64,000 bases of DNA from JABABV01 sp965222855. Its GTDB lineage: Bacteria > Bacillota_I > Bacilli_A > Mycoplasmatales > JABABV01. The notes below the pieces were generated by a model. That model ran no database searches. It was not told the origin of the DNA and saw only the letters and a program-made list of their open reading frames with translations. The position numbers were made by a program, and so were the translations under genes. Positions 52,859 to 63,954 of the stretch are shown here, one piece after another; position 1 is the first letter of the stretch; each line of letters opens with the position of its first letter. The stretch spans positions 62,001 through 126,000 of the forward strand of contig CBDCUL010000011.1 of the NCBI GenBank assembly GCA_965222855.1. Direction: 5' to 3'.

Positions 52859-53713
52859 TTAGCTAGCGTCTGATCCAGCAATTATTTCTGAAATTTCTTG
52901 AGTAATCGCCCCTTGACGAGCACGATTATATTTAAGTTCTAATTCTACTTTTAAGTCTTCGGCATTGTCGGTTGCATTTTCCATAGCCGTTCTTCGTGAA
53001 GATTGTTCACTAATTTTTGATTCGGCAATCGCTCCAAAAATTAATGAAGATACGTATAATGGAACCATCTTTTTAAAGACGGTTTCAGCATCAGGTTCAA
53101 ATTCATAATTTTTAGTTTCAATTGAAATCGCTTTACCTTCTTCATCAACAGGTGCTGAAACTGGTAAAAGCGTATGCATTGTTGGTACAAAAGTTAACGT
53201 ATTAACATATTTAGTAAAAATTAATTTAACAGTTCCAATGTTTTTAGAATAAAACTGTGAAAGTGCTTCTAAACTAATCGTACTAGCTAATTCATATGCT
53301 GGAGCATCACCTTTTTTTAAGAAACTAAATTCAGGTTTGCGATTAATTGATAGCATATGATTGTTCCCTTTAGTCCCAATCATCATTAAAATGTCATCCG
53401 GTTTTAAATTATTTTTAAGTAATCTTAAAATGTTTCCGTTGTAACCGCCACATAAACCTAAATCAGAAGTAATTACGATATATAAAGTTTTTTCATTATC
53501 GTTTTTCGGAAAAATTTTTGATAAATTATCAACATTATTGATTAATTCAGCAACAGTATTATTAACTGATTCATAATATTCACGAATATTATCAAAATTT
53601 TTCTTAGCGCGACGTAATTTAGCAGTAGCAACTAATTTCATTGCTTTAGTTATTTTAGAAATAACTTTAACTGATGTAATTCGACGTTTTGTCTCTTGCA
53701 TTCCTTGCGCCAT
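52859..53713 (-). CDS. atpG: ATP synthase gamma subunit
   Basis: A 284-aa rotor shaft. N-terminal RRITSVKVISKITKAMKLVA and C-terminal RRTAMENATDNAEDL...YNRARQGAITQEISEI are diagnostic. RBS GGAGT. Confidence 0.97.
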   Translation of the reverse strand: MAQGMQETKRRITSVKVISKITKAMKLVATAKLRRAKKNFDNIREYYESVNNTVAELINNVDNLSKIFPKNDNEKTLYIVITSDLGLCGGYNGNILRLLKNNLKPDDILMMIGTKGNNHMLSINRKPEFSFLKKGDAPAYELASTISLEALSQFYSKNIGTVKLIFTKYVNTLTFVPTMHTLLPVSAPVDEEGKAISIETKNYEFEPDAETVFKKMVPLYVSSLIFGAIAESKISEQSSRRTAMENATDNAEDLKVELELKYNRARQGAITQEISEIIAGSDAS

Positions 53714-53723
53714 AATTTACTCC

Positions 53724-55367
53724 TTATTTTGTTTTAGGTTGTGTTGGTTTAACATTTGTTTGATTTGATTTTTTTGGAGTAATGATTAAATTAGGTAGTG
53801 CTTGAACTTTTAATAATTCAGGATCCCCATAATCATTAACATCGTAATTGGCTAATGTTTTAATAAAGTTATTAACAAAACGTTTAATTGTTTCTGTTAA
53901 ATATGCTTTAGTTTGCTCATCTCAAGCTTTTTTAACTTTGATGATTTTACGCACATTTGCAGCATTTTTATCAGCTTTGAAAAATTCAATTAAAGCTTTT
54001 TTAAAGTTAGCAACTTCTGTTAATGGAATTCAGCGAATTAAACGCTCTTTAACAGTTAACAAAATAATTGCTTCATCAATTTGGTGATATGGTACGTATT
54101 GTCCTTGTTTTAAAATTTCAACAATACGTTTTCCATGTTCTAGAATTTTTTTAGTATTATCGTCTAGATCAGATCCAAATTGTGAAAATGATTCTAATTC
54201 ACGAAATTGTGCTAATTCTAATTTTAATGACCCAGATGCTTTTTTAACAGAAGCAATTTGGGCAGTTGATCCAACACGTGAAACTGATAATCCGGCATCG
54301 ATTGCAGGACGTACATTAGCATTGAATAAATAATCTTGCATAAATATTTGACCATCCGTAATTGAAATTACGTTAGTTGGAATATATGCTGAAATGTCAC
54401 CAGCTTGTGTTTCAATAATTGGTAGTGCAGTAATTGACCCGCCACCTAATTTTTTATTTAGCTTGGCAGCACGTTCTAATAATCTAGAATGTAAATAGAA
54501 TACATCTCCTGGATATGCTTCGCGGCCCGGTGGACGACGTAATAATAATGACAGTGCACGATAGGCAACCGCATGTTTAGATAAATCATCATAAATGATT
54601 AAAACGTCTTTCCCTTGATTCATTCATTCTTCAGCAATAGTTACTCCAGTATAAGGAGCAATGTATTGTAAAGGTGCAGGATCAGCTGCTGTTGCAGAAA
54701 CGATTGTTGTATAACTCATTGAGTCATGAGCAATTAGTTTTTCTGAAACTTGGACTACTGTTGAATTTTTTTGACCAATCGCAACATAGACACAATGAAC
54801 GTTTTTCCCTTTTTGGTTTAGAATTGCATCAATCGCAATTGCTGTTTTTCCAGTTTGACGATCCCCAATAATCAATTCACGCTGTCCTTTACCAATTGGT
54901 ACCATAGCATCAATTGCTAAAATTCCTGTTTCTAACGGTTCGTTAACTTCTGAACGCGCCATTACTCCAGGAGCAACTTTTTCAATTGCTCTAAATTTAG
55001 TAGCGTTTATTTTACCTTTACCATCAATTGGCACACCAAGCGCATTAACAACACGACCTTTTAATGTGTCACCAACTGGCACTTCGATAATTTTGTCAGT
55101 TCTTTTTACGATGTCGCCTTCACGAACATTTCCATGTCCCATTAGTACGGCACCGACTGCTTCTTCTTCTAAATTAAGAACCATTCCGTATAAATTGTTC
55201 GGAAATAATAATAATTCCCCAAGCATTGCTTTTTCAAGACCTGATATCAAAGCAATTCCATCACCAACAGAAATTACTCGTCCAACTTCGTTAGCAATAA
55301 TTTTACTACCATATCTTTTAATTTGGTCTTTGATTATGGCACTAATTTCATCTGGTTTTAAAGCCAT
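53724..55367 (-). CDS. atpA: ATP synthase alpha subunit
   Basis: A 547-aa subunit with P-loop GDRQTGKT. It reads through two UGA Trp codons (VTIAEEWMNQGKD, LIRWIPLTE). About 30-40 residues longer than usual, with a Pro/Thr/Lys/Gln-rich tail (PKKSNQTNVKPTQPKTK). Start MALKPDEISAII, 18 bases behind atpH. Confidence 0.98.
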
Positions 55368-55385
55368 TGTTTTATGCCTCCTTTT

Positions 55386-55919
55386 TTATAAATTTAAATT
55401 TCGTATTTGATCGAAATGTCCACGAACAGATTGATCGATAACGAAATCGCCAACTTCAACGCGAATTCCACCTAGTAGTTGTTTATCAATTAAATTATTC
55501 AAAATAATTTTCTTTGCTAATTTAATTGAAATAATACTTTCAATTTCTTTAATTTTTGATTGCGATAAAGCAATTGTGCTATAGACAATTCCATGATGGC
55601 GCCCATTTTTAAAATCTACATCAGTCACAAAAGATTTACAGATTAAAATTAAATAATTAATTTTATTAGTATCAATTAATAAACTAATAAAATTAATAAA
55701 TAGTTCGTGACAATTTTTAACAAGTGTTTTTTTAACAATCTCATGTTTAATATCATTATCAATATTATAAGATGCTAGCAAAACAATAAATTTTGGATTA
55801 GTTCTTTCTAATGAAATTACTAATTTAGCATTTGTATAAAATTGATCAATCAAGTTTTCTTCTAATCCGATATCTAATAATGCTTGAACATAACTTTTTT
55901 TGATTTTAGATTTTAGCAT
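55386..55919 (-). CDS. atpH: ATP synthase delta subunit
   Basis: A 177-aa peripheral-stalk subunit with the family C-terminal block LGGIRVEVGDFVIDQSVRGHFDQIR. Directly follows atpF with no gap. Confidence 0.95.
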   Translation of the reverse strand: MLKSKIKKSYVQALLDIGLEENLIDQFYTNAKLVISLERTNPKFIVLLASYNIDNDIKHEIVKKTLVKNCHELFINFISLLIDTNKINYLILICKSFVTDVDFKNGRHHGIVYSTIALSQSKIKEIESIISIKLAKKIILNNLIDKQLLGGIRVEVGDFVIDQSVRGHFDQIRNLNL

Positions 55920-56495
55920 TTACTTACTGTTATCGATTAATTCTTGAAAATCTTTGTCTTGTTTTGCATTATTAATAAATTTATCAATTAAGCGATTATT
56001 AGCTTCGTTATTCATGTTTTTATTAATGATTTCACTAGCTGCACTTAAAGCGATATCGACAATTTCGTGTTCCATATCTTTTTGCATTGCTTGACGTTTA
56101 CGATTAATTTCATGATCATTATCACGCATAATGCGTTGAGCTTTTTGATTCGCCGAATTAATAATTTTTTCACCATGTTCTTGGGAAATAATATGTGCTT
56201 GGCTAACAATACTTGAAGCTTGTGTTTTAGCTCTAATTAATTCATCACTAGCTTGTTTACGAACTAATAATGTGTTTTCTTGATTTTTTAGAGAACTATC
56301 AATATTGTCTTGAATGTAAAGCTGACGTTGGGCAACTTTATCTTTAACAGGTTTTCATACTAAGTTAGTTAAAACAATTAGTAAAATTGCTGTTGCTAAT
56401 ATTGTTGCTACTATTGTCGGTCACGAAGGGAATAAACCCGAGATTTTTTTCTGGGCATCATCCGAAATATTGTTAATTAAAAATGTCATCATCAT
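55920..56495 (-). CDS. atpF: ATP synthase b subunit
   Basis: A 191-aa protein with an N-terminal span (about residues 25-47, TIVATILATAILLIVLTNLVW) and a long charged helix. No lipobox, unlike the lipoprotein AtpF of M. pneumoniae. Start at MMMTF, 8 bases behind GAGG (the second or third Met is also possible). Confidence 0.93.
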
Positions 56496-56517
56496 TAATC
56501 AACCTCGTTTCTATGCA

Positions 56518-56802
56518 TTACTTACCTTTGTATACGAATAATAAAATAAATGAAATAACTAAACAATATAGTGCTGAAGATTCAGCAATCGCCGCTCCGA
56601 TAATCATCATTGTACGGATTTTTGCTTCCGCTTCAGGATTACGAGCAACTCCTTCACTGGCACCTGATGCAGCAACACCTTGACCAACACCACAGCCCAT
56701 TGTTCCAAACATTGCAAGTCCGGCTCCAACAGCTACTAAACCATCACCTTGACCAATTCCTTGACCACTAGCAGCGGCTCCGATTAAGATTTCTGATAAC
56801 AT
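56518..56802 (-). CDS. atpE: ATP synthase c subunit
   Basis: A 94-aa two-span proteolipid. The N-terminus has Gly-rich helix 1 (GDGLVAVGAGLAMFGTMG) and helix 2 carries the proton-binding Glu in IGAAIAESSALYCLV. It forms the Fo ring. Confidence 0.97.
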   Translation of the reverse strand: MLSEILIGAAASGQGIGQGDGLVAVGAGLAMFGTMGCGVGQGVAASGASEGVARNPEAEAKIRTMMIIGAAIAESSALYCLVISFILLFVYKGK

Positions 56803-56838
56803 AATAAACTCCTTTTGTGTTTATATTTTTTTAATTAT

Positions 56839-57669
56839 TTAACCTTTATAACGATCATAGCGCTCAGCGCGACGTCGTGATACCATAACAACATTTTTAG
56901 TTTTTTTACCTTTGATTTTTTTATGGACTTCTTCACCAGAAGTTTCCATAGATCAATAAGCAGTTGTTAAGATTGCGAATACAAATGATTGCACAACTCC
57001 ATCAAATAAATCTGAATAGAAATGAAGTGGTGGCGCTAATAAACTACCTAATATATTTAACTGACTTAATAAAGAGTCAGGACGTACGTGAATCGCACTA
57101 GTTCAAACTCAACCTGTAAAAGAATAAAATGCTAATAACAACATTGAACCTGATAAAATATTTCCGAAAAGACGGAAAGATATTGAAATGAATGGTGCAA
57201 ATTGTCCGATTAATTCAACGGGGTTTTTAAGAAACTTTAGAAAGAATTTTCATTTATGGTGCATGATACCAACAACGTAAATTCCGATAAAAGTAATAAA
57301 CCCAAGCGTTCCTGTCACACTATATGCACTAGTTGGTCCATCTAAACCAAATAATCCAAGTAAGTTAGACACCATAATGAAGCATAACAACGTAAATATA
57401 TATGGCCTAATTGCTTTTAGATGTCTGCCAGTAATTGATTTAACTAAAGAATCAACTGACATAACACATCATTCAGCAACAAAAGCCATTCCTTTCGGAG
57501 CTTTATTTTTAGTTGTTTTACGAATTGCGATGTTTGCTCAAATTGCCAAAGCAACTATTATTACAAAAACAATTATAATTGTTGCAACTTGTGGTTGTAC
57601 GACATTTCAATCTTGCATAATACCATCGTTACTATTACCACTGTTAATCAGTGGTCTGTTTATCATCAT
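56839..57669 (-). CDS. atpB: ATP synthase a subunit
   Basis: A 276-aa membrane subunit with five to six spans. The essential Arg is in ISISFRLFGNILSG. It ends with a basic tail (VVMVSRRRAERYDRYKG). The start ATG is taken 11 bases behind AGGAGG (the earlier ATG at 57678 is only 2 bases away). Several UGA Trp codons. Confidence 0.95.
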
Positions 57670-57684
57670 ATTATTCATCACCTC

Positions 57685-58158
57685 CTATGTAATTTTTTTA
57701 GAACTATGTCATGGAATATTAATTAAAAATGCATTTAATGCTGGAAATAACAATGTTCCAAAACACGTTCATCAATTAATTGGGTGGAGCGAAATTTTTC
57801 ATAAACTATTATTGCCACTATTAAAATTATAATTTATTTTAATGGCAATAAAAACAATTAATCCTAAAATGCTGATTTTAACAAAATAATTACTGAAGCC
57901 ATAAGCAAACAATTTTCTTTTTAATAATTTTTTGCGACGATCTCTAACTAATAAATTAGCAGAAAGCACCAAACTATAAAAATAAATTATTGCTCCGATT
58001 CCACCTAATAAACTACCATATAAATAGCTATAATCATTAAGTACAATACTAGTTATTGATGTCGCAACATTCATAACTAGTATTGTAGCAATTAAACGGA
58101 TATGCATTTTTTGAATTAAAGTTGTTTTATTCCGTTCCAAAAATACGATCTCCAGCAT
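57685..58158 (-). CDS. atpI: AtpI-like membrane protein
   Basis: A 157-aa protein with about four spans, immediately before atpB, the usual AtpI position. It continues through UGA to a TAG at 57685. The start is uncertain: MLEIVFLERNK (58158, overlaps upp by 32 bases) or the inner MHIRLIATI. Proposed role: c-ring assembly or Mg uptake. The identification rests on position and topology. Confidence 0.65.
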
Positions 58159-58753
58159 CGCCTAAACCAGGACAAATATAACCAATATCATTTAACCCTC
58201 TATCCAAAACAGCGGTATAAATATTGACTTCTGGATGGTCTTTAAGAATATTGTCAATTCCTTCTTGAACTGAAATAATTGCGCAAATTGAAATATTTTT
58301 ATAACCTTGTTTTTTAACATTTTCAATTGCAAATTTAGCTGATCCACCAGTAGCTAACATTGGATCTAAAATTAGCACTGTTGCATCTTTACTCAATAAA
58401 GGAATTTTGTCATAATAATATTCTGGTTGTAGCGTTTCTTCGTTACGAGCTACTCCGATAAATCCAACTGCAGCATCATCTAGCACATTACGAAAACCTT
58501 CAAGCATTCCTAATCCGGCACGTAAAATAGGTACCAAGATTATTGGTTGAGCTAATTCATAACCTGTTGTTGATTCGATCGGCGTTGCCACTGTCGTTTC
58601 TTTTAAAGATAGTTCCTTACCAATATGACTAGTCAATATCATACTAATTTGAGCAACATTTTTATGAAAGTCGATAACATTAGTATTCTTATCTCTTAAT
58701 TTCGTTATTTTTAATTTAATTAATTGATCATTGATTACAATTGTATTTGTCAT
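58127..58753 (-). CDS. upp: Uracil phosphoribosyltransferase
   Basis: A 208-aa pyrimidine-salvage enzyme. PRPP site LILDPMLATGGSA and C-terminal GLGDAGDRIFGT are diagnostic. It makes UMP from uracil. Its end overlaps the AtpI-like gene, so the ATP synthase genes may be read from here. Confidence 0.97.
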   Translation of the reverse strand: MTNTIVINDQLIKLKITKLRDKNTNVIDFHKNVAQISMILTSHIGKELSLKETTVATPIESTTGYELAQPIILVPILRAGLGMLEGFRNVLDDAAVGFIGVARNEETLQPEYYYDKIPLLSKDATVLILDPMLATGGSAKFAIENVKKQGYKNISICAIISVQEGIDNILKDHPEVNIYTAVLDRGLNDIGYICPGLGDAGDRIFGTE

Positions 58754-58817
58754 TATTAAATTACACCACCTTAAGTTAATATTCTACTCCTCTTTTATAA
58801 AAAAGTTAAGTAAAAAT

Positions 58818-60044
58818 TTATTTTTTTAATTTTTTAATTAAATTTAGCACTTCATTTTTAGCATTTTGAATGATGTTAACATCTTCTGGAGTACGTAATA
58901 CTTTGTTAATAATTTGGCCAACAATTTTTCAATCATCACCATTTAACCCTTTAGTTGTCATTGCTGCTGTTCCCAAACGGAGCCCTGAAGTAATGAATGG
59001 TTTTTCAACATCATTAGGAATTGTGTTTTTGTTAACTGTAATATTAATTTTATTTAATAAAGCTTCCGCAAACTTACCAGTTAGTCCTGTCGGTGTTTTA
59101 ACATCCATTAATAATAAATGATTATCAGTTCCACCAGAAATAATTGGAAATCCTAAATCTTTTAATTCTTGTGCTAAAATTCGACAATTTTTAACAACAT
59201 TTTTCATATAAACTTTGAAATCATCTTGTACTGCTTCTTTAAAACAAATTGCTTTAGCTGCAATAATGTGTTCTAAAGGTCCGCCTTGCAACCCAGGGAA
59301 AACTGCTTTATTAATTTTTTTAGCAATTTCTTCGTCATTAGTAACGATTAATCCACCACGTGGACCACGTAATGTTTTATGTGTTGTTGTTGATACAACA
59401 TCAGCATAAGGTAGTGGTGATTGGTGAATCCCAGCTACTATTAGACCAGCAATATGCGCCACATCAGCAAATAAGCAAGCGCCTACTTCATCAGCGATTT
59501 TACGAAATTTTGAAAAATCAATTAAACGTGGATAAGCACTAGCTCCAGCAACAATAATATGTGGTTTGACTTTTTTAGCAATTTTTAAAATTTCATCATA
59601 ATCTAGAAATCCTTTTTCATCAACACCATATGTGTAACTGTCATAAAAATTACCAGACATGTTTAATTTATAACCGTGTGTTAAATGACCACCAGCATCA
59701 AGTGACATTCCTAAAATTTTATCACCTGGATTTAGTAATGCGAAATATACTGCAGCATTAGCTTGTGAACCAGAATGAGGTTGCACATTAGCAAATTTAG
59801 CATTAAACATTGTTTTAGCACGATCAATCGCTGCTTGTTCAATTAAATCAATATATTCACAACCACCATAATAACGGCGGCGAGGGTATCCTTCAGCATA
59901 TTTGTTAGTTAAAATTGAACCAGCGGCTTTCATAATATCAGCGCTGCAAAAATTTTCACTCGCAATTAATTCTAAATGTGAATCTTGACGTTGTTGTTCT
60001 AATTCAATATATTTTTCAATTTCTTTATCTTGTAAATTTAACAT
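58818..60044 (-). CDS. glyA: Serine hydroxymethyltransferase
   Basis: A 408-aa PLP enzyme. The Lys binding PLP lies in STTTHKTLRGPRGG; also KYAEGYPRRRYYGGCEY and QPHSGSQAN. It makes glycine and methylene-THF from serine. It follows rpiB after 12 bases. The C-terminus continues past a UGA Trp (GLNGDDWKIVGQ). Confidence 0.98.
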
Positions 60045-60056
60045 AATTTACTCCTT

Positions 60057-60503
60057 TTATAAATTGTTTAATTCTTCAACTCGACGTTCGTGGCGTGGAT
60101 GTTCGCTATCAAAAGCAGTATTTAAAAATGCATCAACAATTGCTTTGGCATCTGTTAAATTAGTAACTCTACCTGCTAATGCCAACATATTGGCATTGTT
60201 GTGCTCTCTTGCTAATTGCGCCAATTTTGGTTGATATACAAGCGCACAACGAATACCTTTGATTTTATTAGCAGCAATGCTAATTCCAATTCCTGAACCA
60301 CAAACAATAATTCCAATCGCATCTTTAGTTTGACTCACAGCTAATGCTGCTTTTTTACCAAACTTAGGATAATCAACTGAGTCTAAATTATTAGTTCCTA
60401 AATCTTCAATATTTAATTTTTGAGTTTGTAAATAAGTTTTAATTTGTTCTTTTAAATTAAATCCAGCATGATCAGATGCTAAAAAAATTTTAGTATTTTT
60501 CAT
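60057..60503 (-). CDS. rpiB: Ribose-5-phosphate isomerase B
   Basis: A 148-aa protein of normal length. SDHAGFNLKEQI, catalytic Cys in VCGSGIGISIAANK, HNNANMLALAGR and HERRVEEL. It interconverts ribose-5-P and ribulose-5-P. Confidence 0.97.
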   Translation of the reverse strand: MKNTKIFLASDHAGFNLKEQIKTYLQTQKLNIEDLGTNNLDSVDYPKFGKKAALAVSQTKDAIGIIVCGSGIGISIAANKIKGIRCALVYQPKLAQLAREHNNANMLALAGRVTNLTDAKAIVDAFLNTAFDSEHPRHERRVEELNNL

Positions 60504-60520
60504 AAATCATTCCTTATCTA

Positions 60521-61051
60521 TTAGATATTTTTTAAATCAATTTTTAATGCGCCTTCTCTTAAAATCAGAGAATTATTAGCATCGACAATAGTTGAGTTAA
60601 TATTATTAAATGTCAGATTATTAGGATGAATGTAATCTGAAACTTGGTCTTTAAAAATTAATTTAGCAGTTTTAATATTAGTAATTGGTGTTTCACCACT
60701 AATATTAGCACTAGTTAAATATAACGGACCAATCAAATTAATTAATTGGTTTAAATCAAGATTATCACTTCACCTAAGAGCGTAAGCTCCAGTCACAATC
60801 GTTAATGGTCCAGGTCAATATTTTTTCATTAATTTTAATGCTAAGCCATTAACGATAAAATATTGCTGGGCCATTTCAATGCTATTAACTGCAATTGGAA
60901 ATTTTTTTGATTTTGATCTTTTTTTCATTTGGTATAAATTTGTTTCAGCCAGATTATTTTCATATTGACCAATTAGTCCAAAAACAGTATCGGTGGGAAT
61001 TAATGCAATATTGCCATTTTTTAAATTTTTAGCGATTTTTATTAAGTCCAT
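60521..61051 (-). CDS. Sua5/TsaC-type threonylcarbamoyl-AMP synthase
   Basis: A 176-aa YrdC-like protein: ALIPTDTVFGLIGQ, KKRSKSKKFPIAV, PGPLTIV, LTSANISGETPI. It makes threonylcarbamoyl-AMP for tRNA t6A. Its ATG overlaps the stop of the BtuR-like gene as TAATG. Confidence 0.9.
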
Positions 61052-61569
61052 TAAAATTCAACCCCTTTGCGAGCAACGGTTTTTTGAGTTTCAAAATAAT
61101 GTTTTTCAGATATTACTTTACTTACCAAATCAGCAAAGTCGTGCAGTTTTTGATGATGATTATGGCCAGATATTAATATTTCTTTATGATTAGGATTTGT
61201 TTTTAAAATATTAATAATTTCTAATTCAGAAACTAATTTATTTGTAATACAATCACTTAATTCATCACATAATAACATATCAACATTTTGATCTTGTACT
61301 AATTCTCTAAATCTGTTAATTCCAATAACAGTATCAAGTTTTAATTGCACTCGTTCAGCAGCATTCATTTCTCAAATAAATTTAGGATTATGTTCGTGAA
61401 AATTTTCCACTTCAATTCCTAATTTATGCAATATTTTATTTTCTGATGTTGGTCGATTTTTAAGGAAGCGAATATATTTAACATTAAAGTTAGCACCTAA
61501 AGCACGAATCGCACTACCGTTTAAAATTGAAGTTTTACCTTTGCCAAAACCATAATAAATGTGAACCAC
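61051..61569 (-). CDS. BtuR/CobO-like ATP:corrinoid adenosyltransferase
   Basis: A 172-aa P-loop protein: YYGFGKGKTS (Walker A) at the start, RALGANFNVKYIRFLKNRPTSEN, MLLCDELSDCI as Walker B-like, then LISGHN and a C-terminal KHYFETQKTVARKGVEF block. This pattern matches cob(I)alamin adenosyltransferases of the CobA/BtuR group. The GTG start is used (MVHIYYGFG), 13 bases from GGAG. It lies between prmC and the TsaC-like gene. No cobalamin enzyme is in the window, so the substrate is doubtful. Confidence 0.6.
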
Positions 61570-61590
61570 AAATGATCACTACTCCATTAT

Positions 61591-62460
61591 TTAAAAATCA
61601 ATATTGTCTAAATTTTCACTACTAATAACTAAAATTCTTCAATGGTTTGAAAAATCTTTAATAAATTTAAAATTCTTAAATCCAAATTCTAAGACTAACT
61701 TAGTTAATCCGTCTTTTTGAAAAGCACCCATTTCAAAAGCAATTAAATATTTTTTATTAATAACTTTATGAGCATTTTTTAAAATATCACGATAATATTT
61801 TAAACCATCCTTACCACCGAAAAGGGCGATTTTTGGTTCATGTTCTAAGACACGCTTGCTCATTATCTCAACTTCATTTAAAGAGATATATGGTGGGTTA
61901 GCTACTAAAATATCAGTTGTTAAATTATGTTCAATAAAATAATTTAACATATCAGAATTGATAAATTTAACACCAGCTGTTAATAAATGATTGTTTTCAT
62001 CTGCAAGTTCTAAAGCATTATCATCAATATCACTAGCAATAACTTGGCTATTTTTAATTTCTTTAGCTAAAGTAATCCCGATAATACCACTACCAGTAGC
62101 AACATCAAAGATTGAAATATTTTGTGTATTATTAAAAATATGGTCACTATAATAAATTACTTGTTCAACTAATAATTCAGTTTCAGGACGCGGAATTAAA
62201 GCGCGCTCATCTATTTTAAAATCATAGTTGTAGAAATGGATTTTTCCTAATATATAATGAAGTGGTTTTCCGTTAATAAAATCAGCTAATTTAGCAAAGT
62301 AAATTTTTTCATCAAAATCAATTTCTTGATCTAAAATACTATAGATTTTATTTTGTGAAACTTGACTCATTGCAATCATCAAAACGCGAGCGTTATCAAC
62401 TGTACAATTAGCTAATTCGAGTTTTTTAGTTGCTTGTTTTAAGATTTCGCTATACGTCAT
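61591..62460 (-). CDS. prmC: Release factor glutamine methyltransferase
   Basis: A 289-aa AdoMet enzyme. AdoMet motif FDVATGSGIIGI and catalytic NPPY in VANPPYISLNE. It methylates the GGQ Gln of RF1. The start ATG overlaps the prfA end by 11 bases. The C-terminus passes a UGA Trp (FSNHWRILVISSE). Confidence 0.95.
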
Positions 62461-63538
62461 TATCAATTGTCTCCAATAACTTTAATCGTTGGTCTTCAGT
62501 AATTAGGGCACTGATGATTTCTTCGATCTTCCCAGACATAACTTGGTCTAGTTTATTTAATGTTAGGCCAATACGATGATCGGTAATTCGATTTTGAGGA
62601 TAGTTATACGTTCTAATTTTTTCAGAACGACTTCCATTTCCTGCTAATTTACGGATTCCTGACATTTTTTCAGCTTGTTTTTCTAATTCATATTGATAGA
62701 TTTTGGCACGTAATGCTTGCATTGCCTTATCTTTATTATCGTGTTGTGAGCGTCCGTCTTGCGAAGTAGCAACAATCTTTGTTGGTAAATGAGTTACACG
62801 AACAGCAGAATCAGTAGTGTTAACATGTTGTCCGCCAGCTCCGCCAGAACGATAAGTATCAATTTTTAAATCTTTAAGATTAATATGTACTTCAACAGCA
62901 TCAACTTCAGGAAAAACCGAAACTGTTGCAGTTGAAGTATGAATTCGTCCTTGTGATTCCGTTTGCGGAACACGTTGTACACGATGTGCCCCAGTTTCAA
63001 ATTTCATTTTAGAATATACTTTATCACCAGTTAATTTAAAAGAAATTTGTGAAAAGTGACCATTATCAGTATGGCTAATATTCAATACTTCTAATTTTCA
63101 ATTTTGAACTTCGGCATATTGAGAATACATTTTATATAAATCACCAGCGAAAATATTAGCTTCATCTCCACCGGTAGCACCACGAATTTCAACAATAACA
63201 TTCTTATCATCATTAGGATCTTGTGGTAATAATAAAACTTCTAAACTATTTGATAATCTAGTTAAAATTGGCTCTAATTCTTTAATTTCAAATTTAGCCA
63301 TTTCAATTAAATCATCATCTTTTTCAGTTTTTAAAATTTGTTTAGCTTCGATAATTTCTTTATTAGTATTTTTATATTCAATATAGCTATCAACGATTTC
63401 TCTTAAATGCGATAATTCTTTATTTAAAGTAGTGTATTTTTTAATGTTTTGCAATACTTCTGGAGTTTCTAATTCAGCATTAATTTTATCGTATCTATTA
63501 ACAATTGATTGTAATTTTTGTAAATATTTTTTATCCAT
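62450..63538 (-). CDS. prfA: Peptide chain release factor 1
   Basis: A 362-aa RF1. Stop-codon recognition PxT-type RVPQTES; GGQ in SGGAGGQHVNTT. One UGA Trp at EVQNWKLEV. In code-4 organisms RF1 (UAA/UAG) serves all stops and RF2 is not needed, which fits this gene. Followed by prmC, its modifying enzyme. Confidence 0.98.
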
Positions 63539-63570
63539 GAAAAACCCTCTTAATTATATGTAATGATTTT

Positions 63571-63576
63571 ATTATA
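63571..63576 (-). promoter_or_regulatory. Extended -10 of prfA operon
   Basis: TGGTATAAT on the minus strand, 33 bases before the prfA start. Confidence 0.6.
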
Positions 63577-63618
63577 CCACGTTAAAATAAACAATTATTT
63601 AAGAATAAATAACTAATA

Positions 63619-63648
63619 AAAAAAACAAGTGTATTACTTGTTTTTTTT
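63619..63648 (-). terminator. Terminator of rpmE
   Basis: Stem AAAAACAAG / CTTGTTTTT overlapping the rpmE stop codon. Confidence 0.7.
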
Positions 63649-63861
63649 ATCAGTCTTGTTTGCTTTAGTTAATTTAGCATTGAATTTTTCAATACGACCA
63701 GCAACTTTTGCGCCAACTTGTGTCCCTGTATAAAAAGGATGACATTTAGCACAAGTGTCCACTTTTATGTCTGTAGAAATTGAACCAGTTTCAAATTCAT
63801 TACTACAGTTAACACAGCGAACAATTGAACGTTCATATTTTGGATGAATGTTTTTCTTCAT
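63634..63861 (-). CDS. rpmE: Ribosomal protein bL31
   Basis: A 75-aa protein with the zinc-type Cys pairs RCVNCSNEF and TCAKCHPFYTG, and a Lys-rich tail. Four Cys present, so the zinc-binding form. Own promoter and terminator. Confidence 0.95.
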   Translation of the reverse strand: MKKNIHPKYERSIVRCVNCSNEFETGSISTDIKVDTCAKCHPFYTGTQVGAKVAGRIEKFNAKLTKANKTDKKNK

Positions 63862-63891
63862 ATAATAAGTCTCCTTAATTTTAAATTTAAT

Positions 63892-63954
63892 ATGTTATCT
63901 TTCATAACATAAAATACGTTGTTATATTTTAACACATATTAAATTTAAAAACAA
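63892..63954 (-). promoter_or_regulatory. rpmE promoter and leader hairpin
   Basis: -35 TTGTTT (63949-63954), 17-base spacer, -10 TAAAAT (63926-63931). An inverted repeat ATGTTAT / ATAACAT (63892-63910) lies in the leader. The remaining bases to 64000 show no gene. Confidence 0.6.

Noticed and set aside
63892..63910. Zur operator before rpmE
   Set aside because: The ATGTTAT/ATAACAT repeat has a 5-base gap and does not match the known Zur box; it is listed only as a leader hairpin.
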